This document shows positions 5,891-6,290 of a DNA stretch of 6,290 nucleotides, in pieces. The notes beneath the pieces were generated by a model, which was not told where the DNA came from, made no database searches, and was given only the letters and a program-made list of their open reading frames with translations. The number at the start of each line of letters is the position of its first letter. The stretch's first letter is position 1. Position numbers and translations under genes: made by a program. The stretch is from an uncultured Acidimicrobiales bacterium (GTDB lineage: Bacteria > Actinomycetota > Acidimicrobiia > Acidimicrobiales > Iamiaceae): NCBI GenBank assembly GCA_937926025.1, contig CALANQ010000524.1, positions 1 to 6,290 on the forward strand, written 5' to 3'.

Positions 5891-6290
5891 ATGGCTCGCC
5901 GACAGCGCTCCAACCCCCTGGCGCTGGCCATCCTGTGCGTGCTGCGGGAGCAGCCCCGCCACCCCTACGAGGTGGCGGCCACCCTCAAGACCCGCAAGAA
6001 GCACGAGAGCATCAAGCTGAACTACGGCTCGCTCTACAACGTGGTCGACGCCCTCGAGCGAGACGGCTTCATCGAGGTGGTCGACACGGTGCGGGAGGGG
6101 CGCCGGCCCGAGCGCACCATCTACGGCATCACCGACACGGGCATGCGGGAGATGACCGACTGGCTCGCGGACCTGGTGGCGACGCCGGAGAAGGAGTACA
6201 CGCAGTTCGAGGCGGCGCTGTCGCTGCTGCCCGCGCTCCCCCCGGACGAGGCCGCCGACCTGCTCGACGCCCGCGCCGACGCGATCGAGG
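5891..6290 (+). CDS. PadR-family transcriptional regulator (C-terminus outside window)
   Basis: This is a DNA-binding repressor of the PadR family, 133 residues of which are visible. The N-terminal winged helix runs from about residue 8 to 85: LALAILCVLREQPRHPYEVA, then a lysine-rich TRKKHESIKL stretch, the recognition helix LNYGSLYNVVDALERDGFIE (GSLY being the family hallmark), and the wing VREGRRPERTIYGITDTG. From about 90 a helical C-terminal part begins (MREMTDWLADLVATPEKEY) that in this family forms the dimer, and it continues past base 6290. The longer C-terminus suggests the PadR-s1 type rather than the short s2 type. There is no clear ribosome site before the ATG, which fits a leaderless transcript from the TTGACA promoter directly upstream. 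It is divergent from bioB with 123 bases between them, but nothing suggests it controls biotin synthesis; PadR genes usually regulate themselves and a nearby exporter or stress gene, which would lie downstream outside the window. Confidence 0.93.
   Translation, partial: MARRQRSNPLALAILCVLREQPRHPYEVAATLKTRKKHESIKLNYGSLYNVVDALERDGFIEVVDTVREGRRPERTIYGITDTGMREMTDWLADLVATPEKEYTQFEAALSLLPALPPDEAADLLDARADAIE

Overview
The window is very GC-rich and uses GC-rich codons throughout. It carries a BioB paired with a small BsaP-type protein, a partner known from actinobacterial biotin operons, and its candidate -10 elements fit the loose TAnnnT pattern. This points to a high-GC actinobacterium. A position near Acidimicrobiia is a guess from overall gene flavour and cannot be settled from 6.3 kb. 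I see no mobile element, tRNA, rRNA or CRISPR array, and every base falls in a gene or a short regulatory gap.

Layout. (1) 1-1850, minus strand: the start of an ABC importer operon, with the MalK/UgpC-type ATPase first and a UgpA-type inner-membrane permease next, cut by the window edge. Their stop and start codons overlap by one base. (2) 1851-2060: a divergent intergenic region holding an array of direct repeats at exact 11-bp spacing, placed just upstream of a -10-like element for the transporter. This is the geometry of a PhoB/PhoP-type response-regulator site. (3) 2061-2879, plus strand: a conserved protein of unknown function with a CxxC pair. (4) 2971-4487, plus strand: a two-gene unit of an ECF-type sigma factor and, overlapping by 4 bases, a single-pass membrane protein in the position of an anti-sigma factor. 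Its extracellular part contains a region resembling the FtsX extracellular domain, without the FtsX permease. (5) 4491-5767, minus strand: bioB followed 8 bases later by a bsaP-like gene, convergent with the sigma unit and separated from it by only 3 bases. (6) 5768-5890: a divergent region with a good -35 box and nested inverted repeats. (7) 5891-6290, plus strand: a PadR-family regulator, cut by the window edge.

How the genes fit together. The transporter looks like an sn-glycerol-3-phosphate or sugar importer, possibly under phosphate control. The sigma/membrane pair looks like a cell-envelope sensing module whose sensor borrows a cell-division domain; this is the most unusual object here. 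BioB and its small Cys-rich partner carry out the last step of biotin synthesis, and this BioB seems to lack one of the usual cysteine ligands of the sulfur-donating cluster. The PadR gene probably represses its own promoter.
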